Numbered from the stretch's first letter, positions 32,182 through 46,110 are shown. The stretch is 64,000 bases of DNA from Adiantum capillus-veneris (GCA_014529385.2 CM043942.1:3140501-3204500), one strand, 5' to 3'. Translations and numbers: made by a program. Notes: generated from the sequence alone by a model not told the origin.

Positions 32182-33595
32182 CTATCCGCCCATGCCTCCA
32201 TTGGCTATGAACATCAGTGTTCGTTCATCTAAGCTATATCTTCCTTCTCCTGCAGCCTGTGCAGCAGTTGGTGGTCCTTGATTCCCTATCATGCTCCATG
32301 GTTCTGGTGTAGAGGGTTCTTCCGGTGGATAATAGACAGGATTTTCCGCATATCCATTGGGATCTTCATAATAAGCATGCATAGGCACCAAAGCCTTTTC
32401 ATCTGATTCAGTTACTTGGTGTGTATCTGATACCAACTGGTCGTAATCTTGGTAGGGGTGGTTGTTGCCCCAACACCGGTTGTGGTCTTTCTACACCTAC
32501 AGGTCCTAGTAAGTTGCTTGCTTGATATCTGGGCATCGGTGGAACTTGAGGGGAAGCTACTGGAGCTTGGGGAGCGTAAGGTCTCTCCCTCACATATCCC
32601 TTGTTATAATAACATTCCTCGGTCCCATGGTTTGTCCATTTTTGTTCAATAGCACACCACTTGGGCTGTTTAGCGTGGGGTTTGGTGTACAAGTTGATCT
32701 TTTTTAGCACTTCATCTACGAGCTGCTCCTGGTTTACCGCTATTTCTCCTTTCAGTGCTGTCTTAGAAGACTTGCTTCCACTTTGCTGTGAAGATGAATC
32801 GTCATCAAGGTCCTTGAACTCCCCTTCTTTGTAGACTCCACAATTGTCCACAAGGTACAGAGCCTCCTTGGTCAACTCATTCAACGTCGTGCTCCTCTTC
32901 ATATGTAAGTCTTTCTGGAGATCTGCATTCCTTAGTCCTTGGATGAATATCAGCATAAGTCTGGACTGAGTTGGCAGTTCTTCCACAGGACAGAACTTAA
33001 CATATCTTTTTAGCCTTAGGGCTACCTTTCGTACAGATTCTCCATCTTTTTGTTTGAATTTATGGATTTGTGAGACGGTATTATGAGCTATTCCCCTTTG
33101 AGAGAATTCCTCAATAAACTCGTCAAACACTTCCTCCATCGACTCAAAGTCTCTACGCTCCATAGAGTCAAACCAAGTTGCAGCATCATCCTCTAGAGTT
33201 AGTCCAAACCTTGCGAATTGGGTTGGAAAATCTAACACCTCTTCGGCTCTAATTACACGCACAAAGGCTGCTACATGATCTCTTGGGTCTGTGTTTCCTG
33301 TGTATTTCTTGTTTACCCATTTTTGCACTTGAGAAGGTCTAATTCTTCGATGGTCTACAAATCTCATCATTGGATCGCCCCGTCCAAGTGGATACACCTC
33401 CTCAAGCCTTCTGTAATAGGCTGGTTCCTCTCCCAATGGTGCTCCTAAGCCATAATTTTTAATGGTTCTCGCTGGAGGTGGTGCTTCTCTTCGAACTCGT
33501 TCTATGGGTGGTCCTCCAGGCTCTGTCGACCCTTGTGTATTTGGCTTACTCTCTGCTTGATACCTTGAATAGTGTGGTGGTTCTTGAAAATCCAT
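32182..33595 (-). pseudogene. Gypsy-B Gag (capsid)
   Basis: The long open part 32408-33595 (395 codons) has the retrotransposon Gag signature: KKYTGNTDPRDHVAAFVRVI, FARFGLTLEDDAATWFDSM, EEFSQRGIAHNTVSQIHKFK and LRNADLQKDLHMKRSTTLNE. The Pro-rich C-terminus continues in another frame at 32182-32436. It would assemble the particle. The start ATG at 33595 gives MDFQEPPHYSRY, but the frame upstream is also open (see the next entry). Confidence 0.9.
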
Positions 33596-33628
33596 GAGCC
33601 CTTGTGCGACTTGATAACCATCTCGATT

Positions 33629-34630
33629 TTAGTCTGGTTCCATTGTTGCACTCTGTCGAAGCCATGCCTGCAATGATGGCTGGTTTGCTGGTTGGTCTTG
33701 GTTGTTGAATGCTTGTGGTCGGGTGGAATGTGAGGTAGTGTCATACTCGTCGGAAAAAGGATTCGTTGACTTGCTTGGGGTGTGGGCTGCTCTTGGCACT
33801 TCCTCAGGGGCATATTCTGATGCTCCTGGACCTGTTGCTCTTTCTACTTCCTCTGGGAGAATACGTTGGTATTCTCGCCCGTATCGATCAACAAAAACTA
33901 TGACCTTCCCCGTAGCAGTTTCATAAGAGAATAAGTAAAGAACCTTGTCTTTGCTTAGTTCGTTTACGTATGGTTCTTTGCTGCGAAAGTAAGAGACAAT
34001 ACCCTCACTCTCATGCTTGTAGATTCCCACATTCTCGTTATAAGTTGGAACCCTGGTTGTTTTCTTATCAAACATAAAAATAGCTCCGGGCCGATCAATG
34101 TTTGGTGGCGGTTCTTGAGTTTCTAAAACCATTCTCCCTTTCGCCACGTTATCTCCATATCTATTGTAATCTTCAGGGTTACTAACTATTAAATAGTGGT
34201 TCCCCTTTTCGTCTCGGAATCTATCTCCATCATCATACACTCGGATTATCTCCAATCTTTGAGCTGGCCTCTCTTCGATATAAATGCACTTGCGGCCTCG
34301 ATAGTCAGAATAGACTAGGGCTCCTCTCGAGTTTGTTCCCTCTAAGAAGATCACCGTGAGCCTGGAATCATTCAAAAGATTTTGGGAGGTGCTTCCTCCT
34401 CGCATAGGTCCATCATAGGTGAAACCTCCTGGCTGTTGACTACCCATCATGAAGAAAGATTTGTCTGACGAAGTGTCAGTATCACTACCTTCCTCTATAA
34501 TTGGTGCTAGCGGATCTAGCCTTGCCTGAGTTACACTCTCCTCGGTGGACACTAAGCTACCTTGGTCACCTGCCACTTTCTGGTCTCTAACAATGTATCT
34601 TTCTGATCTTAAATTCATCAAACTTATCAA
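33629..34630 (-). pseudogene. Gypsy-B upstream module of ~330 residues, in frame with Gag
   Basis: 333 codons directly before Gag and in the same frame; only one TAA and 11 codons separate them. I do not recognise the family. The middle is beta-rich with repeated hairpin-like pieces: GALVYSDYRGRKCIYIEE, RVYDDGDRFRDEKGNHYLIV and GKVIVFVDRYGREYQRI share aromatic-x-D-x-x-G-R/N-x-aromatic patterns. The N-terminus is acidic and the C-terminus Pro/Ser/Asn-rich. It may be an N-terminal Gag extension, read through or with the TAA as a recent mutation, or a separate first ORF. Confidence 0.55.
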
Positions 34631-36436
34631 CGCAATTTATCACAATTTCAACCACTCACCTGGAAATGGGTCAGTCTCTGCACAACTTCTTGCTTTGTTG
34701 CTGAATATACCTGTACACAAGCGTTTTAATTTCGGCAATTGAATCAAAGCATTTATCTACTAGAGGTTATCTTAGTAATGATTGGTATAACTGGAGAGTT
34801 AATCTCAACCACTACTGTATTTTATACACTGCTGATGTTCTGGATTAGGTTTGCTAACCTGAAACAGTACTTCCCTTAGATGTTGGTCACCTTACGCGAA
34901 AAAGTCTAAATTCAGTCTTTGCTTAGTCAAATGGGCAAACAAGGTCCAAATTCACTTCTGAAAGAAGTTCTGGAATCCTTAAGCCAAATGGAATCTCACT
35001 GTCAATGCCAGGTCAAATTTTCTTTGCAATATGTCCCAATAGACATCCTACGCGTAGAATGTCTCCTGTTGTGTTTTGCATGGATTTTTGCACTGTTGTT
35101 TCCTCTTGTTGTGCTGAGCTTACAGCTGCTTTTACTTTTTGATTTGGACTCCTATTAGCTGGTCAATGAGTCATAAATCTGTTCCGACAGCCTGTTCATG
35201 GTATTGATCAGTCTAATCAACTCCAAATTGGACCAAAACTGACTAGGAGGCTTGCCTAAGGCTATATAACACCTTACTATGCTCAAAGTCAAAGTCTGGC
35301 TTCATTTTCTTGCATTAGACATCCTACGAGTAGAATGTATTTTTCATCAGAATGGCTTCAAACTCAAAGCCCCGGCTCCCCTTGAGTTTCCGATCACTTG
35401 GGTATACTCAGAATTCAGTTTGGAGTCCCAAATCACTCAGAAGACATCCTACGCGTAGGATGTCTATTTGGCCTGTTTGACCCCAGATTTGTCCCACAGC
35501 TTCCCCTTGATGTCAGTAACCCAGTGGTATTCTTAGATTTTGATTTGGATGTCAAAAGTCTCAAATTTCAGTTGTTTTTTCTTTTTCAGTCAAAAGTGCT
35601 AAAGTCCGCTTTGAACCCAATTTTCTTACCCAAATGAGGTGAAACCCCTTTCAGTCACTCAATATATCATGCAAGACATGCCCATGCAGCCATCTTATGG
35701 TTTTGGTCTCAAAATAATGTTTTGGCACTATTTGGGTAGGATGTCGAGCAATTTCAGTCTACCTGGCCTTATCCTATCAAGATATGGCCAAATTTTCACT
35801 TTCCAGTTGAAATTAGGGTAAACTCTACCTCCTAAACACACTGGTCAACTCAAAATCCCAAAATTCCTCCCAGATTAGCCTGTAGACATCCTATGCGTAG
35901 GATGTCTCCTGGCTTAAAATTAAAGTTTTTTCTGACAGGAATGCTCCTGATGCTCTGTAGGTCTATCAGAAACACTCACAGTAATTTTTGGACTTCAATT
36001 AGTCTTTCAACCACACTTTTGCGTCTTTTTGCATCTTTTACAAACTTGTAATGATTCTACCAAGCAAGTGTACATGCATGAAATGCTCTAGATCCTGAAT
36101 CACGATTTCTTACTTACTCTACTCCTACCTATCATGTGAAATGGTGATAATGGTGTTTTTGGTTTCTTTTTGGCCTCTCCAGACTCTCAAGCTCTCCTCT
36201 CACCGCTTCTACCACTCCGACTCCTACTCTAGAACTCGACTACTACCTAAAACTACCTAAGTCTACCTCCTCTACCTAAGTCAAAGGATCTAGGCCAAAC
36301 ACACGCTTCCTAGACTCCCTCTAAGACCTAGAGAGTCCTCCACCCTCTGATCCTATCTAAATGTAAAGCAAGACTCTTGGAAAGCCAAAAATCCCAATCC
36401 TCAAGGATTAGTCTCGGTCACCTACCTAAGGTTTTC
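34631..36436 (-). other. Gypsy-B 5' leader
   Basis: About 1.8 kb of non-coding sequence between the primer site and the first coding module. It contains four copies of a 24-bp palindrome (35041, 35317, 35442, 35884) and one half-site (35736-35745). A good splice-donor-like CAGGTGAGTGG (minus, about 34655-34665) lies near its 3' end. In LTR elements this region usually carries packaging and dimerisation signals. Confidence 0.6.
35041..35907. repeat. Four dispersed copies of a 24-bp palindrome
   Basis: Copies are at 35041-35064, 35317-35340, 35442-35465 and 35884-35907, with core CATCCTACGCGTAGGATG flanked by AGA and TCT. The copy at 35442 is a perfect palindrome over all 24 bases; the others have one to three changes. 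Spacings of 276, 125 and 442 bp are irregular and the intervening sequence is not obviously repeated. A half-site also occurs in the LTR at 37099-37111. Confidence 0.92.
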
Positions 36437-36455
36437 GTCCCTGACAACGGCGCCA
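36437..36455 (-). other. Gypsy-B primer-binding site (tRNA-Asp type)
   Basis: Minus strand reads TGGCGCCGTTGTCAGGGAC, one base inside the LTR terminus. It equals the complement of the plant tRNA-Asp 3' end (TGGCGCCGTTGCCGGGG) over the first 11 bases, with two differences further on. This primer is characteristic of Athila/Tat-type gypsy elements. Confidence 0.8.
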
Positions 36456-36456
36456 A

Positions 36457-37500
36457 TGTTGGACGGATACGCCGTGACCGACGTCAGGACAACGAGAACT
36501 CACCTAACATGTAATGTCAGCTAAGGACGAAGCTCGACCCGCAGGCGTGTGGAAGAAAGCATAAGGTGTCAACCTACACTCGACCGACTCCTAACGAATT
36601 CCTACAGAGGTCTCTACCAATTGTCTAAGTCACAGCCTTCAAGAGTGCAAAAGAGGAAACTTCCTACAACGCTTTCTAGAGCCGAACACCCATCAAAAAA
36701 TCTCGAAACAGGTGAAAGCATGTTAATGTGGCATGCTTTTTCATGTCCCGGACAATGCTAACTAGCACAATTTTGACATATGCTAACTAGTAAAATAACT
36801 TGAGCTACATCTCCAAGATCTATGACATATGATATATCAGTAGAAAGCACTTGAAACAAGGAATCCAAATGTACAACCTCTGACAAATTTTGGTATTATT
36901 TGTTAAAAATTTACCGGACGCCCAACTTTTCTAAGGTGTGCTAACTTGAAAATGCTAACTAGCACAAAAAGCGCGACAGGTTAACATGCTTTCACCCAAA
37001 CACCATAGAACTTGAAGGAGACCCTACTAATACCAATAGGCCGCTCTCCCTAAGGTCTATGAACCGAAATCACGATCCAAAACACCTGGTGCAGAAACAC
37101 GTAGGATGTCTGGCCGAAATCTGCAGGTCTTCGTTTCCGAAATCTAAAGTGCCTAATGTGTAGTTCTACTCAATGTGAACGCGTGGATATGTTGCAATGC
37201 AAAATCGGACAACGTATGCTCACCCAAACAACCGATGAAGCTCGTAGAAGGAGCTCACAAAGCCGGACCGTACGCGCGCAATGTTGGTATCAACGCGTAG
37301 CTCTAGTCGGGGGCAACACGCTGCACTTCTCCGCACTCGATTCTGACCACCGTAGCACTCGTAGCGTCAAGACGAAGCTCACACTCTCTCTCTCGTACAC
37401 AGTACGCTCACTCACAGACTCAAACTTGTTTTTAAAATGACAAAAGGTTTTTTTCATTAAGGTCAAAAAGTGGTATATATACCTTACAACTTCTCAAACC
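36457..37500 (-). repeat. Gypsy-B 5' LTR
   Basis: Starts TGTTGGACGGATACG on the plus strand next to the primer site. A minus-strand TATA box (GTAAGGTATATATACC) lies at about 37471-37486, correctly oriented to transcribe the element. A 286-bp MITE interrupts it at 36711-36996. The right end could not be fixed because no second copy of this LTR is in the window; 37500 is a guess. Confidence 0.65.
36711..36996. mobile_element. MITE in the Gypsy-B LTR
   Basis: Ends are inverted repeats GGTGAAAGCATGTTAA / TTAACATGCTTTCACC, 286 bp in all. Flanks GAAACA (36705-36710) and CAAACA (36997-37002) look like a 5-6 bp target duplication. Inside, GCTAACTAGCAC recurs in both orientations. The stretch from GATATATCAGTAGAAAGCAC to ACCGGACGCCC resembles an arm of the foldback element at 60475-60983. 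Confidence 0.7.
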
Positions 37501-38259
37501 CTAAAGTTCCAAAATCAACCATCTACTCAATCTCACTATCAAAACTGGGATACAATCCGGAAACTTCTATAAGTCCCAATATTTACAAGGTGAAAGATCG
37601 GGTTTTCCTAAATGAATGAATAATTACAAAGATAATAGTCCGCCGAGTAGCTAGATGCCGTGGGGTGTGTCCAGCTTCTAACAGGCAGTTGATAGAGTAC
37701 CACGTACAAAACAATAAGCTCTCTCTATCAAAAAAGACTCTTGCATGCTTATGGAGGAAGTGAACCTGTCAACGGGTTGCCGCAACGGATGTCTATAGCA
37801 TAGATTTCTGGCATTAACATAATGTCAATACTTAGGGAAGTGACTCGGATGGGTCACAAAGACTCTTTGAGGGTGTCAACCTCAAGAAGTGAACCTATAA
37901 AATGAAAATATCTCTAGCACATGCAAATCTAGCACTCTAGGATTTGGTAACCTGCCTATGTCCCATGTCACCGCACTCAGTCATCAACCTATTTTGGCAC
38001 TCGAACAATGTCCAAATTCTACAAAACTTTAGGAGAAAGTCTAAGACACTTCGGGGCACTAACCTTCCAAGTTTTGTCACAATCCAAGGAGTTACCAAAA
38101 TCACAATACATCATGATCAAGGTCCTGCAAATTGCAACAAAACATACCAAAAAGGTCTCCCTAGAGTCTAAGAACACTTTCCTATGGTCAAAATGTCAAA
38201 AAATAGTCATTAACATACTCAAAATAGTAGATTTAGCCTAATAACGTGTAGTCACAAAT
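37501..38259. other. No gene recognised
   Basis: May include the U3 end of the Gypsy-B LTR. No conserved open frame or repeat terminus was found. Confidence 0.4.
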
Positions 38260-39080
38260 CACCACAGAGTCGACAATGAATATACTTGAATGAAAGACCA
38301 AAGGACAAGGAACACAATTCAGGTTTTGGAATTGAAATGTAATTACTAGAGCCCAAGTTATGATGATTACAAGTTGCAAGGGAGTAGCCTCTCTTAGCCG
38401 TACGCTTCAAAATTCAAAACTTGATAATCATAAGATGTCCTCTTCCCACTTTACAAAATAGAATTTATACCTAGAGATCTTTTGCCATTGGCCAACTTTA
38501 CAAGACTCAAACTCCATTATAGACTTTACGGTGCAACTTCTCAAAGATTGCCCATCTACAATTAGAGAGTATCAAATAATTACAAGGCTTCTTGAAAATA
38601 ATGAAGATACATTGACATTTGGGGCTCCTAGAAGAAGGGGTTGACTTGAAGGGCACCCATCTGGCTCACCACAAAATCGACAATGATTATACTTGAATGA
38701 AAGAGAAAAGGACAAGGAACACAATGCAAGTTTTGGAATCAAACTATGATTACCAAAGCTCAAGTTATGATGATTACAAGTTGCAAGAGAGTAGCTTCTC
38801 TCAGTCGTACGCTTCAAAACTCCAAACTTAATAATGATAAGGTGTCCTCTTTCCACTTTACAAAATAGACTTTATATGTAGGGCTCTTTTGTCCATTGGA
38901 CGAATTTATAGGAGTCAACCTCCATTACATACTTTATGACTCAAGTTCTCAAAGATTGCCTATCTATAATCAGAGAGTATAAAATAATTACAAAGCTTCT
39001 CAGAAAAATAATGAAGATACATTAAAATTTGGGGCTCATGGATGAAGGGGTACCCAACTCGAAGGGCGCCTGCCTGGCTT
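38260..39080. repeat. Tandem duplication, period ~407 bp
   Basis: Two copies start with CACCACAGAGTCGACAATGA (38260) and CACCACAAAATCGACAATGA (38667) and stay alignable to the end (AAGGGCACCCATCTGGCT and AAGGGCGCCTGCCTGGCT). Divergence is visible but modest. No coding potential. Confidence 0.88.
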
Positions 39081-39405
39081 GGCTTCTAATAGACCCACAC
39101 CACATAACCTCTCAACCACTCATGCATGCTCTACATGCTTTAGGAGGCCCAACCCATAGAGAGGTCTCTACACTCTCTCTCCTCTCTTAGTGAACTTGAA
39201 TGCACAACCTTTTTTGAAAATAGCTTTTGTGTTTTCAATTGTAGACACAACTACACTCCAAACAAGCTGATGAGTTCTTCTATAAAGTTGTAGAGCTTGA
39301 TGAGATCTCTGTTTTGATTAAAAAAATATTAGAATCATAGTTTTGTAGTTCCAGTTATGAGAAAAATAGTGACATGTTGTCAATCTATTCTGAATTGAGC
39401 AACCT

Positions 39406-39450
<45 letters not shown>

Positions 39451-39960
39451 AGCTCATAGAAGTATCAATCTCTCACCCTTGTGGCTTGTGGAGTTCAGCC
39501 CCTTTCCACCTTGATGCATGAGTTCTATGTGTTAAGCTCACAATACCTCCATAGCTATGGAAGCTTTAAGATTCAATCTATTGCTGATGTGAAGCTCACT
39601 AGGAAGATAGAAACACTGGGAGAGAAGTAGCACTGCAACCTTATGCTCTAATACCACTTGAGGAGTGCGCTGTGCATGCGCGTGTGAGGAAGAAGAAGAC
39701 AAGACACAGAGTTTTGGTGGAGCTCTCAGTAAGGATTATGAATGACTCACTACTACTTATTGTTCTATATGATCAAAATAATATAATGTAAGGTTAGTAC
39801 GGCCAGTGTAATGGGTATCCGGTCATTTGGCATGAACCCTAACATCAAAGGAATCTCTCTTGTTCAAGAATAAAAGTGTGGTGAAGATTTGTATTGCACT
39901 ATTAAATTCCAAGTGCTTCACGTAGTGTAATGCCCCACCAAATTGTATTTTGACCATGTT
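39081..39960. other. Non-coding with TC microsatellite
   Basis: Contains a (TC)n run at 39408-39447. The phrase GCTCTAATACCACTTGAGGA near 39645-39664 resembles the reverse complement of an initiator-Met primer site, but no LTR pair surrounds it. Confidence 0.45.
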
Positions 39961-39962
39961 TG

Positions 39963-40456
39963 TCATACCTTGCAAAGCAATCCATACTGTAATTGCATAT
40001 AATCCTTATTGTTCCAAAAAGAAAGGAGCACACATTGTGATTTTGTAGACCTATCCACAATATCCATTATTCCATCTATGAAATTCTTGAATCTTTCACT
40101 CCTCCTTTGTAGGTTTCTCTCCAAAGCATCTGTATTGTCCATGATACACAATTCTATATGGATAGGACTATTTATATGGTGCTCTAAGAAAGATCCTTCC
40201 TCCATTTGAAGAGTGACAACATAAGTAGAGCATTGAAGATATATAATTGAATTTGCTTTGTCTTTCACAATGCTTATTTTCCATGGATATACTTTCTTGC
40301 CTCTTCTATTAAATGAGTCTTCTTTGTATTTTGTATTTGTTGTGATGTTAGCCAAGTATCACAAAGTGTCAAGAAATGGGAGTAAAAAAAATCATTAATG
40401 TTGTAAGTGGTAGAAATATCCTCCCAATTTTCACATGGATTCTCCTCATTAAGCAC
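39963..40456 (-). pseudogene. Unrecognised coding-like remnant
   Basis: Two adjoining open stretches (40274-40456 and 39963-40355) in different frames share a coding-like look. They include FFYSHFLTLCDTWLTSQQIQ and HLIEEARKYIHGK, then ERNLQRRSERFKNFIDGIMD. I do not recognise the family. This could be a decayed host exon; confidence in any function is nil. Confidence 0.3.
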
Positions 40457-40654
40457 ATAAAATCCTCAAGAAATGCATCTTGAATTATTCAATATTTTTT
40501 TAATTGCTTGATACGCTCATGCATGTCTATTACATTTGATGTGTCCTTTGTATACTTAGAACAATCACTCCAGCCTCTATTTTTTTCTGAATCTTCTTTA
40601 CTTCATCCTTGTCTAGGCTGCACAAATATCTAAAACCTATGGCCCTTGGTTTCT

Positions 40655-40658
<4 letters not shown>

Positions 40659-40748
<90 letters not shown>
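40659..40748. repeat. (CT)n microsatellite, ~90 bp
   Basis: Uninterrupted CT run of about 45 units. The minus-strand frame through it only gives RE dipeptides. Confidence 0.97.
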
Positions 40749-44151
<3,403 letters not shown>

Positions 44152-44279
44152 TGTGTGTTGTGGCACGGTCGTAAAATGGGCAAATTTGGTGTGGTCTGCT
44201 ATCAATTGTGTGAATTTTCAAGGTGAACTCTAGTGGATTGGGGTGCAGTGATTATCCTCGGCTATAGAGAGACATATTG

Positions 44280-44347
44280 TGTTGGAACGAGGGCTATGGA
44301 GGGTGACGTCTGAGAGGAGCCATGGCTTGGAGGCTCGGGTAGAAGAG

Positions 44348-44406
<59 letters not shown>

Positions 44407-44571
44407 AGTCGACACCAACCAGAAAGAAATAACGCTATATTGAATTGATTGTAAAGCCTTTTACATATATAGGCATACTTTCCATGCAAACTGAATGCTA
44501 ACTGAACCATGCAACTGCATGCCTATAAGAGGCTTTCCCACGGGCTGGCCGACAAGGGCTTGGACCCAACA
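44280..44571 (-). repeat. 3' LTR of the short element
   Basis: TG...CA ends. It differs from the other LTR mainly in the length of its GA run (44353-44402) and by a base change in GGTGACGTCTGAG / GGTGATGTCTGAG. Near identity implies a recent insertion. Confidence 0.93.
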
Positions 44572-44586
44572 ATCCCCCCCTCAAGC
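44572..44586 (-). other. Polypurine tract of the short element
   Basis: Minus strand reads GGCTTGAGGGGGGGAT directly before the LTR start TGTTGGGTCC. Position and composition are those of a copia-type plus-strand primer. Confidence 0.85.
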
Positions 44587-45074
44587 CCAAACTGGGCAGA
44601 CCACTCTCATGATACCTCGAGTTTTTGGTATACTCATGAACCGTGAGTTTTAGGTTTTCTCACAACCAAGGATTTTTGGTGTATCCATAACGTGGTGCTA
44701 GATCAATAACCCCCCCTTGAACAGATAGGGTGTAGGTCAAAAAAGTTAGCTACCAAAAATGGAGTTTTTGGTTTACTGCCAAATCTTGGGTTTAAGGTGT
44801 ACCCAGTAACCTCACGAGAAGTGGGACAAAAAATAGGCTGAGAAGTGACAAAAATTGGGAGGTCTTACCATTTATGGATGGCAGTGTCTATAACCCGTAC
44901 AATGATGATAATTGACAAGCATGACAATGACTGACAACAAGTAATGTAAAAGAGGCTTTGACTAGAAAACATATTTGTGTTGACAAAACAAAACAGATCT
45001 TATGATACTGAACTGGTAAAATACTTTGTGAAATCTTGTACTGCAACCTCGAAGGAGATCTTTATGATGTAGCA

Positions 45075-45345
45075 TTTGCTGATGTACTGAGTGCTCGAAG
45101 CAAATCCATCTTCGTTGTTGGGACCTTCGATATGTCGTAATCCTTGGACAAGATAAATATTTGCACACACACCAAGACGTGTAGGCATAATACCCACATA
45201 GCCGCAAGAGTCCCCACAACACTCCCATGACCTTCACAAATTGCTTGAAGTCCTTTCCAAGTGCTATATCATGTGCAACGGCCAAAACTCGGTTAACTTC
45301 CACTCGCAAAGCTAAGGCAAGGCTTCTGGCTGCTCTTGCGAGGTG
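45075..45345 (-). pseudogene. Reticulon-like (RTNLB) gene fragment inside the short LTR element
   Basis: Same orientation as the element. The frame running through 45208-45342 reads LALRVEVNRVLAVAHDIALG then KDFKQFVKVMGVLWGL. This fits the start of the reticulon domain of plant RTNLB proteins (family pattern L-R-x-E-I-N-R-A-x-x-x-x-R-D-I-A-x-G-R/K-D-x-K-x-F-L-x-V). After a one-base frame change, a hydrophobic run (VCVQIFILSKDYDI) may be the second membrane hairpin. It lacks the full domain and is out of frame, so it is unlikely to be functional. The assignment is by eye. Confidence 0.6.
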
Positions 45346-45807
45346 TGAATGATCTCTTAAAGGGATTAAATAAGTGGACAATTAGATAACTTAGTGTGAA
45401 AACCAAAGAAAAAATGATTTTGCTAACTCTCTGTAACACATCAACAGCGCGATGGCGAGCAGGTATTAGGATGACGCTGAAGTTGATTCGCTTAGTCTGG
45501 GTTGCGAAGCTTCGGCCTGTGTCTTTGTGATCACCAAACTATGCAACTGCGCACCATCGACAAGCTTTGCAATTTGGCCAAGCGCTACAATCGGCAGCAG
45601 TTCAGAATGCAGTAGATTTGGCGAGCTTCTCCACTCACTGCCTGAGAGCTATTTGCATGCAAAACTCGGCTTCATCACCTAATCTTTGAGCGATGCAGAT
45701 CGTTCAACCTCTTATGCCTACAACTCCCGCCTCTGTCGATGGCAGTTAGCACCTCAAGCTTGCATGCAACTGTTCTCGCGATGCTGAGTTGAGCCAAGTT
45801 CGGCCTC

Positions 45808-45819
45808 GCTCTGATACCA
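45808..45819 (-). other. Primer-binding site of the short element
   Basis: Minus strand reads TGGTATCAGAGC, identical to the complement of the plant initiator-Met tRNA 3' end, two bases inside the LTR. Confidence 0.93.
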
Positions 45820-45821
45820 GT

Positions 45822-45893
45822 TGTTGGAACGAGGGCTATGGAGGGTGATGTCTGAGAGGAGCCATGGCTTGGAGGCTCGGGTAGAAGAGGAAC

Positions 45894-45940
<47 letters not shown>

Positions 45941-46105
45941 AGTCGACACCAACCAGAAAGAAATAACGCTATATTGAATTGATTGTAAAGCCTTTTACAT
46001 ATATAGGCATACTTTCCATGCAAACTGAATGCTAACTGAACCATGCAACTGCATGCCTATAAGAGGCTTTCCCACGGGCTGGCCGACAAGGGCTTGGACC
46101 CAACA
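45822..46105 (-). repeat. 5' LTR of the short element
   Basis: 284 bp. Contains a GA run (45897-45938) shorter than that of its partner. Ends ACCCAACA against the target duplication TATTG. Confidence 0.93.
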
Positions 46106-46110
46106 TATTG

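Larger units (their letters stand above)
24716..37500 (-). mobile_element. Gypsy-B (Ty3/gypsy) with extended domain layout
   Basis: Minus-strand element of about 12.8 kb. In transcription order: 5' LTR (36457 to about 37500), tRNA-Asp primer site, ~1.8 kb leader with palindromes, unrecognised upstream module, Gag, two zinc knuckles, PR1, linker, RT, RNase H, two linker-HHCC modules, integrase core, SH3-like tail, charged helix, PR2, W-I-P-K tail, G-rich tract at 24716-24731. The tRNA-Asp primer suggests the Athila/Tat side of plant gypsy elements. Few stops per domain mark it as moderately young. The left boundary and 3' LTR are uncertain. Confidence 0.82.
44280..46105 (-). mobile_element. 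Short LTR retrotransposon (TRIM-like) with captured gene fragment
   Basis: A complete element of 1826 bp. LTRs of 292 and 284 bp (44280-44571, 45822-46105) start TGTTGGAACG and end CCCAACA. A perfect initiator-Met primer site (45808-45819) and a G-rich polypurine tract (44572-44586) set its orientation as minus. The target duplication TATTG is at 44275-44279 and 46106-46110. The 1.25 kb interior has no gag or pol. It must use proteins of another element. It carries a reticulon-like fragment. Confidence 0.93.

Noticed and set aside
39645-39664. GCTCTAATACCACTTGAGGA as a minus-strand primer-binding site.
   Set aside because: It has one mismatch to the initiator-Met consensus within nine bases, and no LTR pair or polypurine tract was found around it.
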